DNA of 64,000 nt from Pseudomonas azotoformans (GTDB lineage: Bacteria > Pseudomonadota > Gammaproteobacteria > Pseudomonadales > Pseudomonadaceae). Each line of letters starts with the position of its first letter. The first letter of the stretch is position 1. The notes under the pieces are model-generated. The model was not told the origin of the DNA. It made no database searches and saw nothing but the letters and a program-made list of their open reading frames with translations. The stretch covers positions 4,588,001 through 4,652,000 of the forward strand of contig NZ_CP014546.1 of NCBI RefSeq assembly GCF_001579805.1. The letters are read 5' to 3'. Below are positions 1 to 11,965 of the stretch, one piece after another. The position numbers were made by a program, and so were the translations under genes.

Positions 1-1850
1 TCAATGTCACCAGCAAAGTGTTTGCCGACGGCCATGACAAGCTCGCCGTGCTGATCCGCTGGCGCCCGCTGCAGGACGAAAGCTGGCACAGCGTGGTCAT
101 GACCGACGCGGGCAACAACGGCTGGGAAGGCGCGTTTACTGTGGCCCAGCAAGGCCCTCACGAATACTGCATCGAAGCCTGGATCGATACCTTCGCCAGC
201 TTTTGCTATGAGCTGCGCAAGAAGCATGAGGCGGGTGTGCCGGTCAGCCTGGAACTGCAGGAAGGCCGCAGCCTGGTGCTACAGGCCGCCGAGCGCAGTG
301 ACAATGAGCTGCGTGACCGCCTGATGCTGTTGCACCACGAACTCTCCGGCCTGCTGGAAACCGAGCAGGTTGCGCAGTTCCTGCACGAAGACAGTGCACA
401 CCTGATGACCCAGGCCGATCACCGCGCCTACCTGAGCATCAGCACCGTCTACCCGATTGATGTGGAGCGCGAGGCGGCGCTGTTTGCCAGCTGGTATGAG
501 CTGTTCCCGCGCTCGATCACCGACGATCCGGCGCGTCACGGCACCTTTAATGACGTGCATTCGCGCCTGTCGATGATCCATGACATGGGTTTTGACGTGC
601 TGTATTTCCCGCCGATCCACCCCATCGGGCGCAGCCACCGCAAAGGCAAGAACAATTCCCTGAGCGCCGGCCCCGATGATCCGGGCAGCCCCTATGCCAT
701 CGGCAGCGAAGACGGCGGCCATGAGGCCATTCACCCGCAACTGGGCAGCCGCGATGATTTCCGCCGCCTAGTCCAGGCGGCTGCCGAGCATGGCCTGGAA
801 ATCGCTTTGGACTTCGCCATCCAGTGTTCCCAGGACCATCCGTGGCTCAAGGAGCATCCGGGCTGGTTCAACTGGCGTCCGGACGGCACGATCAAATACG
901 CGGAGAACCCGCCGAAGAAGTACCAAGACATCGTCAACGTCGACTTTTATGCCGCAGATGCCATCCCGAGCCTGTGGACCGAGCTGCGCGACATTGTGGT
1001 GGGTTGGGTGGAAGAGGGCGTGAAGACCTTTCGCGTTGACAACCCCCACACCAAGCCGCTGCCGTTCTGGCAATGGCTGATCAGCGACGTGCGGTCCAAG
1101 TACCCGGACGTGATCTTCCTGGCCGAGGCCTTCACCACGCCGGCGATGATGGCGCGCCTGGGCAAGGTTGGCTATTCACAGAGCTATACCTATTTCACCT
1201 GGCGCAATACCAAGGCCGAGCTGAGCGAATACCTGACGCAGCTGAACGAGTCGCCGTGGCGCGAATGCTACCGGCCGAATTTCTTCGTCAACACACCAGA
1301 CATCAACCCAGCCTTCCTGCACGACTCCGGCCGCCCTGGCTTCTTGATCCGTGCCGCGCTGGCCACCATGGGCTCGGGCCTGTGGGGCATGTATTCCGGC
1401 TTCGAACTCTGCGAGTCGGCCCCGGTGCCAGGCAAAGAGGAATACCTGGACTCGGAGAAATACGAGATCCGCCCACGGGACTTCACCGCCCCCGGCAACA
1501 TCATTGCCGAGATCGCCCAGCTCAACCGCATCCGCCGGCAGAACCCGGCGCTGCAGACGCATCTGGGGCTCACGCTCTACAACGCCTGGAACGACAACAT
1601 CCTGTATTTCGGCAAGCGCAGCGAGGACGGCAGCAACTTCATTCTGGTGGCGGTGAACCTGGATCCTTATAACGCCCAGGAAGCCCACTTCGAGTTGCCC
1701 TTGTGGGAATTGGGGCTGCCGGATGATGCCCAGACCCAAGGTGAAGACCTGATGAACGGCCATCGCTGGACCTGGTACGGCAAAACCCAGTGGACACGGC
1801 TGGAGCCGCAGATGCCGTTTGGCATCTGGCGCATCACCCCATCGTCTTGA
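1..1850 (+). CDS. glgE: GlgE, alpha-1,4-glucan:maltose-1-phosphate maltosyltransferase (5' truncated by window)
   Basis: The frame is open from base 3 with no start codon, so the N-terminus lies before the window; at least 610 residues are visible of a family usually about 660-670 long. It is a GH13_3 enzyme that transfers maltose from maltose-1-phosphate to the non-reducing end of alpha-1,4-glucans in the cytoplasm. The GH13 core is visible: the nucleophile region FRVDNPHTKPLPFW (Asp codon at 1038), the acid/base region FLAEAFTTP (Glu codon at 1124) and the third acidic site in NTPDINP. It is followed after 30 bp, with an AGGAG ribosome site, by treS-mak and then glgB, giving the complete downstream part of the GlgE pathway. 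Identity is firm; only the start is missing. Confidence 0.95.
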   Translation, partial: NVTSKVFADGHDKLAVLIRWRPLQDESWHSVVMTDAGNNGWEGAFTVAQQGPHEYCIEAWIDTFASFCYELRKKHEAGVPVSLELQEGRSLVLQAAERSDNELRDRLMLLHHELSGLLETEQVAQFLHEDSAHLMTQADHRAYLSISTVYPIDVEREAALFASWYELFPRSITDDPARHGTFNDVHSRLSMIHDMGFDVLYFPPIHPIGRSHRKGKNNSLSAGPDDPGSPYAIGSEDGGHEAIHPQLGSRDDFRRLVQAAAEHGLEIALDFAIQCSQDHPWLKEHPGWFNWRPDGTIKYAENPPKKYQDIVNVDFYAADAIPSLWTELRDIVVGWVEEGVKTFRVDNPHTKPLPFWQWLISDVRSKYPDVIFLAEAFTTPAMMARLGKVGYSQSYTYFTWRNTKAELSEYLTQLNESPWRECYRPNFFVNTPDINPAFLHDSGRPGFLIRAALATMGSGLWGMYSGFELCESAPVPGKEEYLDSEKYEIRPRDFTAPGNIIAEIAQLNRIRRQNPALQTHLGLTLYNAWNDNILYFGKRSEDGSNFILVAVNLDPYNAQEAHFELPLWELGLPDDAQTQGEDLMNGHRWTWYGKTQWTRLEPQMPFGIWRITPSS

Positions 1851-1880
1851 ACCTTCCGATGCATTTTCCAGGAGTTTCCA

Positions 1881-4800
1881 ATGGCGAAGAAACCCAACGC
1901 TGCCACCTTCATCAAAGACCCGCTCTGGTACAAGGACGCGGTGATCTACCAGGTTCACGTCAAATCCTATTTCGACTCCAATAACGACGGTATCGGTGAT
2001 TTTCCCGGCCTGATCGCCAAGCTCGACTACATCGCGGACCTGGGTGTAAACACCATTTGGCTATTGCCGTTCTACCCCTCGCCACGTCGCGACGACGGCT
2101 ATGACATTGCCGAATACCGTGGCGTGCACAGCGACTACGGGACCCTGGCCGACGCCAAGCGCTTTATTGCCGAGGCGCACAAGCGCGGGCTGCGGGTGAT
2201 CACCGAGCTGGTGATCAATCACACCTCCGACCAGCACCCCTGGTTCCAGCGCGCTCGCAAGGCCAAGCCCGGCTCGGCGGCGCGGGACTTCTACGTGTGG
2301 TCGGATGATGACCAGAAATACGACGGCACGCGCATCATCTTCCTCGATACCGAGAAGTCCAACTGGACCTGGGACCCGGTCGCCGGCCAATACTTCTGGC
2401 ACCGTTTCTATTCCCACCAGCCCGACCTCAACTTCGACAACCCCCAGGTGATGAAAGCCGTGTTGTCGGTGATGCGCTACTGGCTGGACATGGGCATCGA
2501 CGGCCTGCGCCTCGACGCCATCCCGTACCTGATCGAGCGCGACGGCACCAACAACGAGAACCTGCCTGAAACCCACGACGTGCTCAAGCAGATCCGTGCT
2601 GAGATCGACGCGCATTACCCGGACCGCATGCTATTGGCCGAAGCCAATCAGTGGCCGGAAGACACCCAGCTCTACTTTGGTGACAAAAAGGGCGACGACG
2701 GCGATGAGTGCCACATGGCCTTTCACTTCCCGCTGATGCCGCGCATGTACATGGCCCTGGCCCAGGAAGACCGCTTCCCGATCACCGATATCCTACGGCA
2801 GACCCCGGAGATTCCGGCCAACTGCCAATGGGCGATCTTCCTGCGCAACCACGATGAGTTGACCCTGGAAATGGTCACCGACAAGGAGCGCGACTACCTG
2901 TGGAACTACTACGCCGCTGACCGCCGGGCGCGGATCAACCTGGGCATTCGTCGCCGTCTTGCGCCATTGATGGAGCGTGATCGTCGCCGTGTCGAGTTGC
3001 TCAACAGCCTGTTGCTGTCGATGCCTGGCACGCCGACCCTGTACTACGGCGATGAGATCGGCATGGGCGATAACATCTATCTCGGCGACCGCGATGGCGT
3101 ACGCACGCCGATGCAATGGTCCATCGACCGCAACGGCGGTTTTTCCCGCGCCGACCCGGCCAGCCTGGTACTGCCGCCGATCATGGACCCGCAATACGGC
3201 TACCAGTCGGTGAATGTCGAGACTCAGGCCCAAGACCCGCATTCGCTGCTGAACTGGACCCGGCGCATGCTGGCGGTGCGTAAGCAATCCAAGGCGTTCG
3301 GCCGTGGCAGCTTGAAAATGCTCTCGCCGAGCAACCGCCGCATCCTGGCCTATACCCGTGAATTCACCGGCGAAGACGGACGCAACGAAATCATCCTCTG
3401 CGTGGCCAACGTGTCGCGCAGCGCCCAGGCGGCCGAGCTGGACCTGTCGGCATTCGCCGGCATGGTGCCGGTGGAGATGTTGGGCGGTAATGCTTTCCCA
3501 CCCATCGGCCAGCTGAATTTCCTGCTGACCCTGGCGCCTTACGGGTTCTATTGGTTTGTGCTGGCGCCGGAAAACCAGATGCCGAGCTGGCACGTGGAAC
3601 CCGCCCAGAGCATGCCGGACTTCACTACATTGGTATTGAAAAAACGCATGGAAGAATTGCTGGACGAACCCTGCCGCGCATCCTTGGAACAGACCGCACT
3701 GCCGGCCTGGTTGCCCAAGCGCCGTTGGTTCGCCGGCAAGGACACGGCCATCGACAGCGTGCGCATCGCCTACGGTGTGCGCTTTGGCGATCCCCAGCAT
3801 CCTGTGTTGCTCAGCGAGCTTGAAGTGACGGCCGGTGGCCAGGTCAGCCGTTATCAGTTGCCGTTCGGCTTCCTCGGTGAAGACCAGTTCACCAGCGCCT
3901 TGCCGCAGCAATTGGCCTTGGCCCGTGTACGCCGAGTGCGTCAGGTGGGGTTGGTGACTGATGCCTTTAGCCTCGAACACTTTATCCGCGCCGTCATCCA
4001 GGGTTTGCAGGCGGGCACCGTGCTCAACACCAACGAAGGCGAGCTGCGCTTTGCCGCCACGCCGCACCTGGCCAAGCTGCAACTGACGGATGAGTCCGAA
4101 GTGCGTTACCTGTCTGCCGAGCAGTCCAACAGTTCGGTGGTGGTGGGTGAAAGCCTGGTGCTCAAACTGATCCGCAAAGTCGCTTCCGGCGTGCACCCGG
4201 AACTGGAGATGAGCGCCTACCTGACCGCTGCCGGCTACCCAAACATCTCGCCGCTGCTGGGCTCGATGGTGCGCCATGATGCCCAAGGGCAGGACAACCT
4301 GCTGATGATTGCCCAGGGCTACCTGAGCAACCAGGGCGACGCCTGGAGCTGGACCCAGAACAACCTGGAACGGGCGATTCGCGACGAGCTGGCCGAAGCC
4401 ATCTCCGAACAGGAACAGCACTACAACGCCCTGGGCGAGCTGGCGGATTTTGCCGGGTTGCTCGGCCAACGCCTGGGTGAAATGCACCTGGTACTCGGCG
4501 CGAAAACCACCAACAAGGACTTCAAGCCCGAAGTCACCACGGCCAAGGACACCCAGGCCTGGGCCAAGGACGTCGGCGCGCAGCTGGACCGCGCGTTGCA
4601 GTTGCTCAAACTGCATCAAAGCCAATTGAACCCGGCCGATCAAGCGCTGGTCAGTGATTTGCTGGCGCAGAAAAAAGCCATCGCCAGTCATGTACAGGCC
4701 TTGGCAAAAGCCACGGCGGGCGGCTTGCGTATTCGGGTGCATGGTGACTTGCATTTGGGCCAGGTGCTGGTGGTGAAAGGCGATGCCTACCTGATCGATT

Positions 4801-5243
4801 TTGAAGGCGAACCGGCGCGGCCCTTGCACGAACGCCGCGGCAAGCACAGCCCGTATAAAGATGTGAGCGGCGTGTTGCGCTCGTTCGACTACGCGGCGGC
4901 CATGGCCTTGAATGTGCAAGGGGTGGATCACTCGCCCGAAGCGGCGGTGTCGCGTAAGCGCGTCACCGATCGCTACCTGAAAGAAGCGCGTCAGGCATTT
5001 ATCCAGGCTTATCAGTCAGCTACGTCTACACTGGCGCATGACTGGCAGGACGCCAAGGGCCAGGACGCTGCGCTGACGTTGTTCAGCCTGGAGAAGGCCG
5101 CGTACGAAGTGGCCTACGAAGCAGAGAACCGTCCGACTTGGTTGCCGGTGCCCCTGCAAGGGTTGCACGGTTTACTGAGCGGGATTGCTTCTATAAAGGA
5201 AGCACCTATATCTAAAACTGCACGCGGTGGGGAGACGTCATGA
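1881..5243 (+). CDS. treS: Trehalose synthase fused to maltokinase (TreS-Mak)
   Basis: This 1120-residue protein is two enzymes in one chain. Residues about 1-550 are a GH13 trehalose synthase that interconverts trehalose and maltose: the predicted nucleophile is Asp212 in GLRLDAIPY, the acid/base Glu254 in LLAEANQWP, and the third acid Asp325 in [10 protein letters not shown]. Residues about 570-1110 are a maltokinase (Pep2/Mak) with an aminoglycoside-phosphotransferase-like active site, VHGDLHLGQ near residue 954 and YLIDFEGEP near 975. The fusion therefore makes maltose-1-phosphate for GlgE, encoded just upstream. The start has AGGAG 8 bases before it. The stop overlaps the glgB start in ATGA (5240-5243), which suggests translational coupling. 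Fusions of this kind are usual in pseudomonads. Confidence 0.96.
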   Translation: MAKKPNAATFIKDPLWYKDAVIYQVHVKSYFDSNNDGIGDFPGLIAKLDYIADLGVNTIWLLPFYPSPRRDDGYDIAEYRGVHSDYGTLADAKRFIAEAHKRGLRVITELVINHTSDQHPWFQRARKAKPGSAARDFYVWSDDDQKYDGTRIIFLDTEKSNWTWDPVAGQYFWHRFYSHQPDLNFDNPQVMKAVLSVMRYWLDMGIDGLRLDAIPYLIERDGTNNENLPETHDVLKQIRAEIDAHYPDRMLLAEANQWPEDTQLYFGDKKGDDGDECHMAFHFPLMPRMYMALAQEDRFPITDILRQTPEIPANCQWAIFLRNHDELTLEMVTDKERDYLWNYYAADRRARINLGIRRRLAPLMERDRRRVELLNSLLLSMPGTPTLYYGDEIGMGDNIYLGDRDGVRTPMQWSIDRNGGFSRADPASLVLPPIMDPQYGYQSVNVETQAQDPHSLLNWTRRMLAVRKQSKAFGRGSLKMLSPSNRRILAYTREFTGEDGRNEIILCVANVSRSAQAAELDLSAFAGMVPVEMLGGNAFPPIGQLNFLLTLAPYGFYWFVLAPENQMPSWHVEPAQSMPDFTTLVLKKRMEELLDEPCRASLEQTALPAWLPKRRWFAGKDTAIDSVRIAYGVRFGDPQHPVLLSELEVTAGGQVSRYQLPFGFLGEDQFTSALPQQLALARVRRVRQVGLVTDAFSLEHFIRAVIQGLQAGTVLNTNEGELRFAATPHLAKLQLTDESEVRYLSAEQSNSSVVVGESLVLKLIRKVASGVHPELEMSAYLTAAGYPNISPLLGSMVRHDAQGQDNLLMIAQGYLSNQGDAWSWTQNNLERAIRDELAEAISEQEQHYNALGELADFAGLLGQRLGEMHLVLGAKTTNKDFKPEVTTAKDTQAWAKDVGAQLDRALQLLKLHQSQLNPADQALVSDLLAQKKAIASHVQALAKATAGGLRIRVHGDLHLGQVLVVKGDAYLIDFEGEPARPLHERRGKHSPYKDVSGVLRSFDYAAAMALNVQGVDHSPEAAVSRKRVTDRYLKEARQAFIQAYQSATSTLAHDWQDAKGQDAALTLFSLEKAAYEVAYEAENRPTWLPVPLQGLHGLLSGIASIKEAPISKTARGGETS

Positions 5244-7477
5244 GCTTTACACATAAAGAACCGCTGCAACCGAAATTGACAGCATTGCCGGCGTCCAAGG
5301 ACGTCGAAGCGCTGGTACGCGCCGAACACCACGACCCGTTCTCGATTCTCGGGCCACACGATGATGAGCATGGCGGCCAGTTTATCCGTGCGTTCCTGCC
5401 CGAAGCCTTGAGCGTCCAGGTGCTGGCGCGTGACAGCGGCGAACAGATCGGCAGCCTCGACGCGACCCAGGTGCCGGGCCTTTTTGTCGGGCACTTCCAG
5501 ACGCGCCAGGCGTATCTGCTGAAAATCCAGTGGGCCGGGGGCGAGCAGATCACCGAAGACCCTTACAGCTTCCAGCAACTGTTGCTCGGTGAAATGGACC
5601 TGTACCTGTTCGCCGAAGGCAATCACCGCGACCTGGGCAGTTGCCTGGGCGCTCAGGTGACCAGTGTCGACGGCGTGCAAGGTGTGCGCTTTGCCGTGTG
5701 GGCACCGAATGCGCGGCGGGTCTCGGTGGTGGGCGACTTCAATGTCTGGGACGGTCGCCGGCATCCGATGCGTCTGCGCCATCCTTCCGGTGTGTGGGAG
5801 ATCTTTATCCCACGCCTGCAGCCGGGTGCGGCCTACAAGTACGAAGTGCTCGGCGCCAATGGGATCCTGCCGCTCAAGGCCGACCCCGTCGCGCTGGCCA
5901 CTCAATTGCCGCCGGACACGGCTTCGAAGGTTGCCGAGCCGTTGCAGGTGGATTGGCAAGACCACGAATGGATGCAGTCGCGGGTCGAGAAGCAGAAGAC
6001 CACCGCGCCGCTGTCGATCTATGAACTGCACGTGGGCTCCTGGCAGGCCGAGCTGGACGAGGCGGGCGAAGTGGCGCGTCAGTACAACTGGCGCGAACTG
6101 GCCGAGCGCCTGATTCCTTACGTGCAGCAACTGGGGTTCACCCACATTGAATTGATGCCGATCATGGAGCACCCGTTCGGCGGCTCGTGGGGCTATCAGG
6201 CCTTGTCACAATTCGCACCCACGGCACGCTTCGGTTCGCCGCAGGATTTTGCCTATTTCGTCAACGCGCTGCACCAGGCGGATATCGGCGTGATCCTCGA
6301 CTGGGTGCCGGCGCATTTCCCCACCGACACCCACGGCCTGGCGCAATTCGACGGCACCGCGTTGTACGAATACGCCAACCCGCTGGAAGGTTTCCATCAG
6401 GATTGGGACACGCTGATCTACAACCTGGGCCGCACCGAAGTGCATGGCTTCATGCTGGCCTCGGCGTTGCACTGGCTTAAACACTTCCACATCGACGGGC
6501 TGCGCGTGGATGCCGTGGCCTCGATGCTCTACCGCGACTATTCACGCAAAGCCGGCGAATGGGTGCCGAACCGCCATGGTGGCCGCGAAAACCTCGAAGC
6601 CATCGACTTTTTGCGTCACCTCAACGATGTAGTCGCCATCGAGGCCCCCGGTGCCCTGGTGATCGCCGAAGAATCCACCGCCTGGCCCGGCGTCAGCCAG
6701 CCGACCCAGCAGGGCGGCCTGGGGTTCAACTACAAATGGAACATGGGCTGGATGCACGATTCCCTGCATTACATCCAGCAGGACCCGGTGTACCGCGCCC
6801 ATCACCACAACGAGCTGAGCTTTGGCCTGGTCTACGCCTGGTCCGAGCGTTTCATCTTGCCGATCTCCCACGATGAAGTGGTGCACGGCAAGCATTCGCT
6901 GATCGACAAGATGCCTGGCGACCGTTGGCAGAAGTTCGCCAACCTGCGGGCTTACCTGGCGTTCATGTGGATGCACCCCGGCAAAAAGCTGTTGTTCATG
7001 GGCTGCGAATTCGGCCAATGGCGGGAGTGGAACCATGACCAGCAACTGGATTGGTACCTCCTGCAGTACGCCGAGCACAAAGGCGTGCAGAAGCTGGTAG
7101 GTGACTTGAACCGTCTATATCGCGAAGAACCGGCCCTGCATGAACAGGACGACGCCCCTCAGGGCTTCCAGTGGCTGATCGGTGACGACGCGATCAACAG
7201 CGTCTACGCCTGGCTGCGCTGGAGCAAGGACGGCAAGCCCGTGCTGGTGGTGGCCAACTTCACCCCGGTGCCGCGCGAAGGTTATAAAGTCGGCGTGCCG
7301 TTCAGCGGGCGCTGGAGCGAGGTGATCAACAGTGACGCCGAGATGTACGCAGGCTCCAATTACGGTAATGGAGGCGAGGTAATCACCCAGGATGAGCCGC
7401 ACCATGGGCAGGCGGTGTCGCTGTCGTTGAATCTTCCGCCGCTGGGCGTGCTGATTCTGCGCCCGGAACCGCTTTAA
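5240..7477 (+). CDS. glgB: 1,4-alpha-glucan branching enzyme GlgB
   Basis: A 745-residue GH13_9 branching enzyme, close to the usual 730-750. It cuts alpha-1,4 chains and re-attaches them through alpha-1,6 bonds. The N-terminal beta-sandwich and CBM48 region ([19 protein letters not shown]) precede the catalytic barrel. Catalytic residues are Asp424 in [17 protein letters not shown], Glu477 in [11 protein letters not shown] and Asp545 in SHDEVVHGK; the family signature ELHVGSW is also present. It overlaps treS-mak by 4 bp and is the last gene of the glgE-treS/mak-glgB operon, branching the polymer that GlgE extends. No clear rho-independent terminator is seen before the next gene. Confidence 0.97.
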   Translation: MSFTHKEPLQPKLTALPASKDVEALVRAEHHDPFSILGPHDDEHGGQFIRAFLPEALSVQVLARDSGEQIGSLDATQVPGLFVGHFQTRQAYLLKIQWAGGEQITEDPYSFQQLLLGEMDLYLFAEGNHRDLGSCLGAQVTSVDGVQGVRFAVWAPNARRVSVVGDFNVWDGRRHPMRLRHPSGVWEIFIPRLQPGAAYKYEVLGANGILPLKADPVALATQLPPDTASKVAEPLQVDWQDHEWMQSRVEKQKTTAPLSIYELHVGSWQAELDEAGEVARQYNWRELAERLIPYVQQLGFTHIELMPIMEHPFGGSWGYQALSQFAPTARFGSPQDFAYFVNALHQADIGVILDWVPAHFPTDTHGLAQFDGTALYEYANPLEGFHQDWDTLIYNLGRTEVHGFMLASALHWLKHFHIDGLRVDAVASMLYRDYSRKAGEWVPNRHGGRENLEAIDFLRHLNDVVAIEAPGALVIAEESTAWPGVSQPTQQGGLGFNYKWNMGWMHDSLHYIQQDPVYRAHHHNELSFGLVYAWSERFILPISHDEVVHGKHSLIDKMPGDRWQKFANLRAYLAFMWMHPGKKLLFMGCEFGQWREWNHDQQLDWYLLQYAEHKGVQKLVGDLNRLYREEPALHEQDDAPQGFQWLIGDDAINSVYAWLRWSKDGKPVLVVANFTPVPREGYKVGVPFSGRWSEVINSDAEMYAGSNYGNGGEVITQDEPHHGQAVSLSLNLPPLGVLILRPEPL

Positions 7478-7567
7478 AGGCTCTACCGTGCTGGATTCTG
7501 TTGTCCGCACTACTGGCAGGGTGCCACAATGGCGCCTTTGTCGTGGCAGTCGAATCAGGCGAATTTC

Positions 7568-8696
7568 ATGAATGGCCTTGGGCGTGGGCAGGACCAGGAT
7601 TGCTTTATAGAGGAGCAGGTGCGAACCGACCGTTTGCACCAGTTGTTCCGGCAGTCATTTGCCGCGATTTTTGGCAGTTATCTGGCTGCGGTGATGCTCT
7701 GCTGGCTGTGCTGGGACCGGTTTGACCATCAGGTCATCCTGGTCTGGCTGGTGGTATTGGCGGCGACTTCCCTGTTTCGCATCAAAATGTTCATGGAATG
7801 GTTTCGCTGTCCCAATGCCGAGCGCACGCCGGATCGTTGGGAACGCCGCTACTGGGTCACGTTGATGCTGTCTGCCGGAACCTGGGGAATCGGCGCGTTG
7901 GCGGTCATGCCCACCGATGACCGGCTTTCCCAGGTGCTGGTGATGCTGTTTACCGTGGGCATGTCAGTCAGCGCAGTCTCCTGTTACTCGGGCCTACCGC
8001 TATATGACGCTCGCCTCCATGGCCGTGGTGCTGTTGCCGTGCACGCTGTGGCTGCTGTTCCAGCCGTCCTCGATGCAAGTGGGCGTGGCCATTGCGGTCC
8101 TGGTGTTTTCCACCTTTGTGGTGAGTGCCACGCGCAAGCTGTCGGATGCCTTGGAAAAGGCCTTCCGCCTGACTCGCCAGATGGAACGTGCCCACAACAT
8201 TTCTACCCGCGCCGCACAGACCGACGAACTCACCGGCCTGATGAATCGCCGTGCCTTCTTCGAACATGCCCAGGTGTTGTACGCACAATGCCGTCACAAT
8301 CATCAGCCGTTGTGTGCGTTGATGATGGACATGGACCACTTCAAGGAAATCAACGACACCTACGGTCACCAGGCCGGTGACCAGGTGCTGCGCCAGATTG
8401 GCGGGGTGATCAGTGCTTCGTTCCGCCAGGCCGATGTGTACGGGCGCTTGGGTGGCGAGGAGTTTGCGGTGTTGTTGCCCAATACGTCACTGGAAACCGC
8501 ACGGGACATTGCCGAGCAGTTGATCAAAGCCATCTCGGGCCTGGCCTCCGAGCCGGTGCATGGCTTGACCGCCAGCCTCGGCGTGGCGTCCACCCATACT
8601 CAGGACCAAGACCTGCACGGCCTGATGAACACCGCTGACAAAGCGCTGTATCGGGCCAAGGCCCAGGGCCGCAATCAGGTGGCAGTGGCCGAGTAG
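7568..8696 (+). pseudogene. Membrane-anchored diguanylate cyclase (GGEEF) with a +1 frameshift
   Basis: As read, the gene is split: the N-terminal part runs in one frame to about 7990 and the C-terminal part in another from about 7992. Removing one G from the GGG at 7990-7992 gives a continuous 375-residue protein with a natural join (CYS-AYRYMTLASMAV). The N-terminal half has several hydrophobic helices; the C-terminal half is a GGDEF domain that makes cyclic di-GMP from two GTP, with active-site GGEEF and an RQAD inhibitory I-site five residues before it. ATG 7568 is preferred over an in-frame start at 7529 because the extra residues look non-conserved; neither has a strong ribosome site. 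A sequencing indel is more likely than real inactivation, since both halves are intact. Confidence 0.85.
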
Positions 8697-8699
8697 GAC

Positions 8700-10880
8700 T
8701 CAGGGCATCGCTCTGGCGAGTGCCCGTGCGACCTGGTCGGCGGAGTAGGGCTTGGGCAGGAACTCGAACCCTTCATAACCACTCTCGGCCAGTTCCTCGC
8801 TGTAGCCGGAGGTGAGCACCACCGGCAAATCCGGGCGCCGTTGGCGCAGCACCTTGGCCATGGCCACGCCGGTCATGCCGGGCATTACCACATCGGAAAA
8901 CACCCCGTCAAACGCCAAGGCATCCGCGCCGGCCAATGCGAGCGCCTGTTCCGCATCGGTGGCCCAAGTGGTGCGGTAACCCAGGTCCTGCAAGATCTGG
9001 TTGGCGAAGCGGCCCACTTCAAGGTTGTCTTCCACGATCAGGATATGGCGCAGCGCTATGTCCTGAACTGGCAAGGGATCTTGCAAGCTTTGTTCTTGGG
9101 CTATTACCGGCGCCGCCACCTCCGGCAGGTACAAGGTAAATACCGTTCCTTGTCCCAGTTCGCTCGCCACGTCGACGTTGCCACCGGACTGCTTGGCAAA
9201 GCCAAATACCTGGGATAACCCCAGCCCAGTGCCTTTGCCCACGGCCTTGGTGGTAAAGAACGGTTCGAAAATGCGTTCGACTGTGTCGCCGGGAATGCCG
9301 CTGCCGGTGTCGGCCAGGGCGATGCTCACAAAGGGCTGGCGGCTCTCTTCATCGCCACGGATGCGCGGCAGGGTGTCCACCGTGGCCACGCGCAAGGTGA
9401 GGGTGCCTTGCCCGTCCATGGCGTCCCGGGCGTTCAGGGCGATATTGATCAACGCGGTTTCAAACTGGCTGGCGTCGACGCGCACATGGCAAGGACGCTC
9501 AGGCAATTGCACCTGCACATGGATGCGCGCGCCGGTGACGCTTTCGAGCATTTCGCCGATATTCTTGACCCGCAGGCCTGCATCGAAGACTTCCGGGTTG
9601 AGCGGTTGGCGTCGGGCGAAGGCGAGCAGTTGGCTGGTGAGTTTGCTCGCACGCTCGACAGTGTCGGAAACGGCGCTCATATAGCGTTGACGCCGTTCTT
9701 CGGACAGCCCCGGTTGGCGCAGGAAGTCCACCGACGAACGGATGATGGTCAACAGGTTGTTGAAGTCATGGGCCACGCCGCCAGTCAGTTGGCCGATGGC
9801 TTCCAGCTTCTGGGACTGGCGCAACGCAGCTTCCGCCTGGGTGAGGGCGAGGGTGCGCTCCTGTACCCGTTGTTCCAGGGTGGCATTCAGCTCGGTGAAC
9901 GCCGCCAGGCCCTCGCGTACGGCGGCGTCGGCGCGGACTCGCTCGATGTGCGCCCAAGAGCGTTCGGTGACTTCCCCCACCAGCGCCAGGTCATAGGGCG
10001 ACCAGACTCGCGCCGTCTTGTGGTGCACCGCCATCAACGCGGTCAAGCGGCCGTCCTTGATCAGCGGGAAGCACACGGTCGCCAGCGCGCCCAGGGCTTG
10101 GTAGCTGGCGGCATCCTCCGGCGCGAACTCGGCGCGGTTGTCCTGCACCACCAGCGGTTCTCCGGCACGCAGCTGCTGCACGGCCCGCGCGCCGAACGAC
10201 GCCAGGCTGTAGCGCCCGACGATGCTCGGTGAGCCCGGCGCCGCCCAGTTGCCGCGAATGGTAAAGCCGTCTTCGTCGGCGTCCATGTCGGCGTAGGCGC
10301 AATTGGAGACCTGCAAGTGCCCGGCCAGCAAGCGTGTGGTGGTGGACATGATGCTTTCGGCGTCGGTGGCATTGGCCACGGCGCTGCCCACCGCGTCCAA
10401 CACCGCCAGGCGGCGGTTGAGGAATACGGTGGCGGTGGTTTCGGTGACGGTATCCAGCATCCCCACCACCTTGCCCAGAGGGTCGCGGATGGGGCTGTAG
10501 CAAAAGGTGAAGTACGCCTGTTCGAGACCGGCGCCGCGCTCGATCAACAGCGGGTAGTTCTCGATATAGGTGGCGTGCCCTTCAAAGGCGGCCTGGGCAA
10601 TCGGGCTGACTTCGGCCCAGACTTCACGCCACACCTCATTGAACGGACGGCCCAGCGCATAGGGTTTGTCCCCGAGAATGGGGATGAAGGCGTCGTTGTA
10701 CAGCATGGTCAACTGCGGCCCCCAGGCAATGGACTGAGGGAAGCTTGAGGCAAAGCACAATGCGACGGTGGTCTTGAGCACATCCGGCCACTGTTCCAGC
10801 GGTCCCAGGGGCGTATTCGACCAGTCATGCTGGCGAACCCGCTCAGCCATATCGCTGCTGCTTTGCAGCCAATTCATCAT
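8700..10880 (-). CDS. Hybrid sensor histidine kinase with C-terminal receiver domain
   Basis: A 726-residue soluble hybrid kinase with no membrane helix or signal peptide. The order is a PAS-like sensor (about 20-150), a GAF-like domain (about 155-310), a short coiled region, the HisKA dimerisation domain with H-box [18 protein letters not shown], a HATPase domain ([19 protein letters not shown], then [14 protein letters not shown]) and a receiver domain with phospho-acceptor Asp in [13 protein letters not shown] and Lys in FLPKPYS. Such proteins pass phosphate from His to their own receiver and then to a phosphotransfer protein or another regulator; none is encoded next to it. It converges with the diguanylate cyclase gene, the stops lying 3 bases apart. 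The signal is unknown. Confidence 0.9.
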   Translation of the reverse strand: MMNWLQSSSDMAERVRQHDWSNTPLGPLEQWPDVLKTTVALCFASSFPQSIAWGPQLTMLYNDAFIPILGDKPYALGRPFNEVWREVWAEVSPIAQAAFEGHATYIENYPLLIERGAGLEQAYFTFCYSPIRDPLGKVVGMLDTVTETTATVFLNRRLAVLDAVGSAVANATDAESIMSTTTRLLAGHLQVSNCAYADMDADEDGFTIRGNWAAPGSPSIVGRYSLASFGARAVQQLRAGEPLVVQDNRAEFAPEDAASYQALGALATVCFPLIKDGRLTALMAVHHKTARVWSPYDLALVGEVTERSWAHIERVRADAAVREGLAAFTELNATLEQRVQERTLALTQAEAALRQSQKLEAIGQLTGGVAHDFNNLLTIIRSSVDFLRQPGLSEERRQRYMSAVSDTVERASKLTSQLLAFARRQPLNPEVFDAGLRVKNIGEMLESVTGARIHVQVQLPERPCHVRVDASQFETALINIALNARDAMDGQGTLTLRVATVDTLPRIRGDEESRQPFVSIALADTGSGIPGDTVERIFEPFFTTKAVGKGTGLGLSQVFGFAKQSGGNVDVASELGQGTVFTLYLPEVAAPVIAQEQSLQDPLPVQDIALRHILIVEDNLEVGRFANQILQDLGYRTTWATDAEQALALAGADALAFDGVFSDVVMPGMTGVAMAKVLRQRRPDLPVVLTSGYSEELAESGYEGFEFLPKPYSADQVARALARAMP

Positions 10881-11032
10881 TGCAAGAACACCTTGTACGC
10901 TACGGTCTGTTTAACGCCTGAAAGGGGCGGCCCAACAAGCAACAGACCGGAATGCCGGCTGGCAGTTCAGCGCGATTATCCCGGTGATAGCAATTTGATG
11001 CACTATCCATTTGGATAGCTTTACAGGCGCGT

Positions 11033-11884
11033 TTATTGCGCGCCGAAAACCCCCGTCCAGTAGATCCCGGCATCACTCTTAGGGTCCATGGCATACGCCG
11101 CGCCCAGCTCACGAAATTGCGGGTTCATCAGGTTGGCGCAATGGCCGGGACTGGCGAGCCAGCCGTCGACAACCTTGCGCGGCGTATCCAGGCCGGCGGC
11201 GATGTTTTCACCGATGTTCTTCGCGATATACCCGGCCAGTTCGGCGCGATCCCCAGGGGTGCGGCCGTCGTGGTCGAGGTGATCGAAGAAGTTGCCGTTG
11301 GCCATGTTGCGCGTGTGGCTGTTGGCGGCGCCGGCCAGGTCGTCATTCCAGGACAAGGGCGTGGTGGCCGTGAACGCCTGGGTGCCGCACTGGCGCGGTT
11401 GTGAACGCGCAGTGTTGATCAGGTTGAGCAGTTGCTTGCCTTCGGTCTGCCAATCGCCCAGGCCACTGGTGAGCAGTGGTCGAGCGAGCACGATGCGCCA
11501 GTCCTGGCCGCTGTTACTCACGCCGATATCGACAAATTGCGGGTCCAGCACCACGCGGCAGAAGCTTTCGCGCACGGCCTTCATGGCCGCCTGGGCATCC
11601 TTGGGCCCGGACAGGCTGATGGCCTGCACGTTGACCATCGGGTACGCAGCCCGCGCCAGCGCCTGCTGCAGGTCGCCAACGTTGGTGGCTGGCAGCACCA
11701 GTCGCGTATCGCTGGCCAATGGCGGCAGTTCCTGGGAACCCTGGTCGCCGCAGCGTTGCACCTGGCTGCGGTATTGGTTGATCTGTTGTACCAACTGACT
11801 TTCTTCATTCGCCATCGCGCTGGCGCAGAACACCGTAGTGGCGGCCAGCGTCGTAAGACCCATCATCAATGACAGAACGCGCAT
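11033..11884 (-). CDS. Secreted CAP-domain (SCP-like) protein
   Basis: The start at 11884 is chosen because it opens a good signal peptide (MRVLSLMMGLTTLAATTVF, cleaved near ASAMA) and has AAGGG upstream; a longer frame to 11944 adds unlikely residues. The mature protein is about 260 residues. The C-terminal half, about residues 150-280, is a CAP domain with the usual motifs: SHTRNMANGNFFDHLDHDG, KNIGENIAAG and GHCANLMNP. The N-terminal half is an uncharacterised pseudomonad segment containing a few cysteines. Bacterial CAP proteins are secreted and mostly of unknown function. It stands alone, between the hybrid kinase and an MFS transporter. Confidence 0.88.
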   Translation of the reverse strand: MRVLSLMMGLTTLAATTVFCASAMANEESQLVQQINQYRSQVQRCGDQGSQELPPLASDTRLVLPATNVGDLQQALARAAYPMVNVQAISLSGPKDAQAAMKAVRESFCRVVLDPQFVDIGVSNSGQDWRIVLARPLLTSGLGDWQTEGKQLLNLINTARSQPRQCGTQAFTATTPLSWNDDLAGAANSHTRNMANGNFFDHLDHDGRTPGDRAELAGYIAKNIGENIAAGLDTPRKVVDGWLASPGHCANLMNPQFRELGAAYAMDPKSDAGIYWTGVFGAQ

Positions 11885-11965
11885 GGACGTTACCCTTGAG
11901 CTTGAAAGTGCCCATGATGCGCGATGTAACCCGGTCTGGTGCAACGCCTTTTTTGTTTTTTTGCC

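Noticed and set aside
2793..4931. 712-codon open frame antisense to treS-mak
   Set aside because: GC-rich third positions of the real gene create long antisense frames; composition is His/Gln/Arg-rich with no domain.
11939..11965. T-rich stretch near the end of the MFS gene as a terminator
   Set aside because: It is T-rich but has no stable hairpin in front of it on the minus strand.
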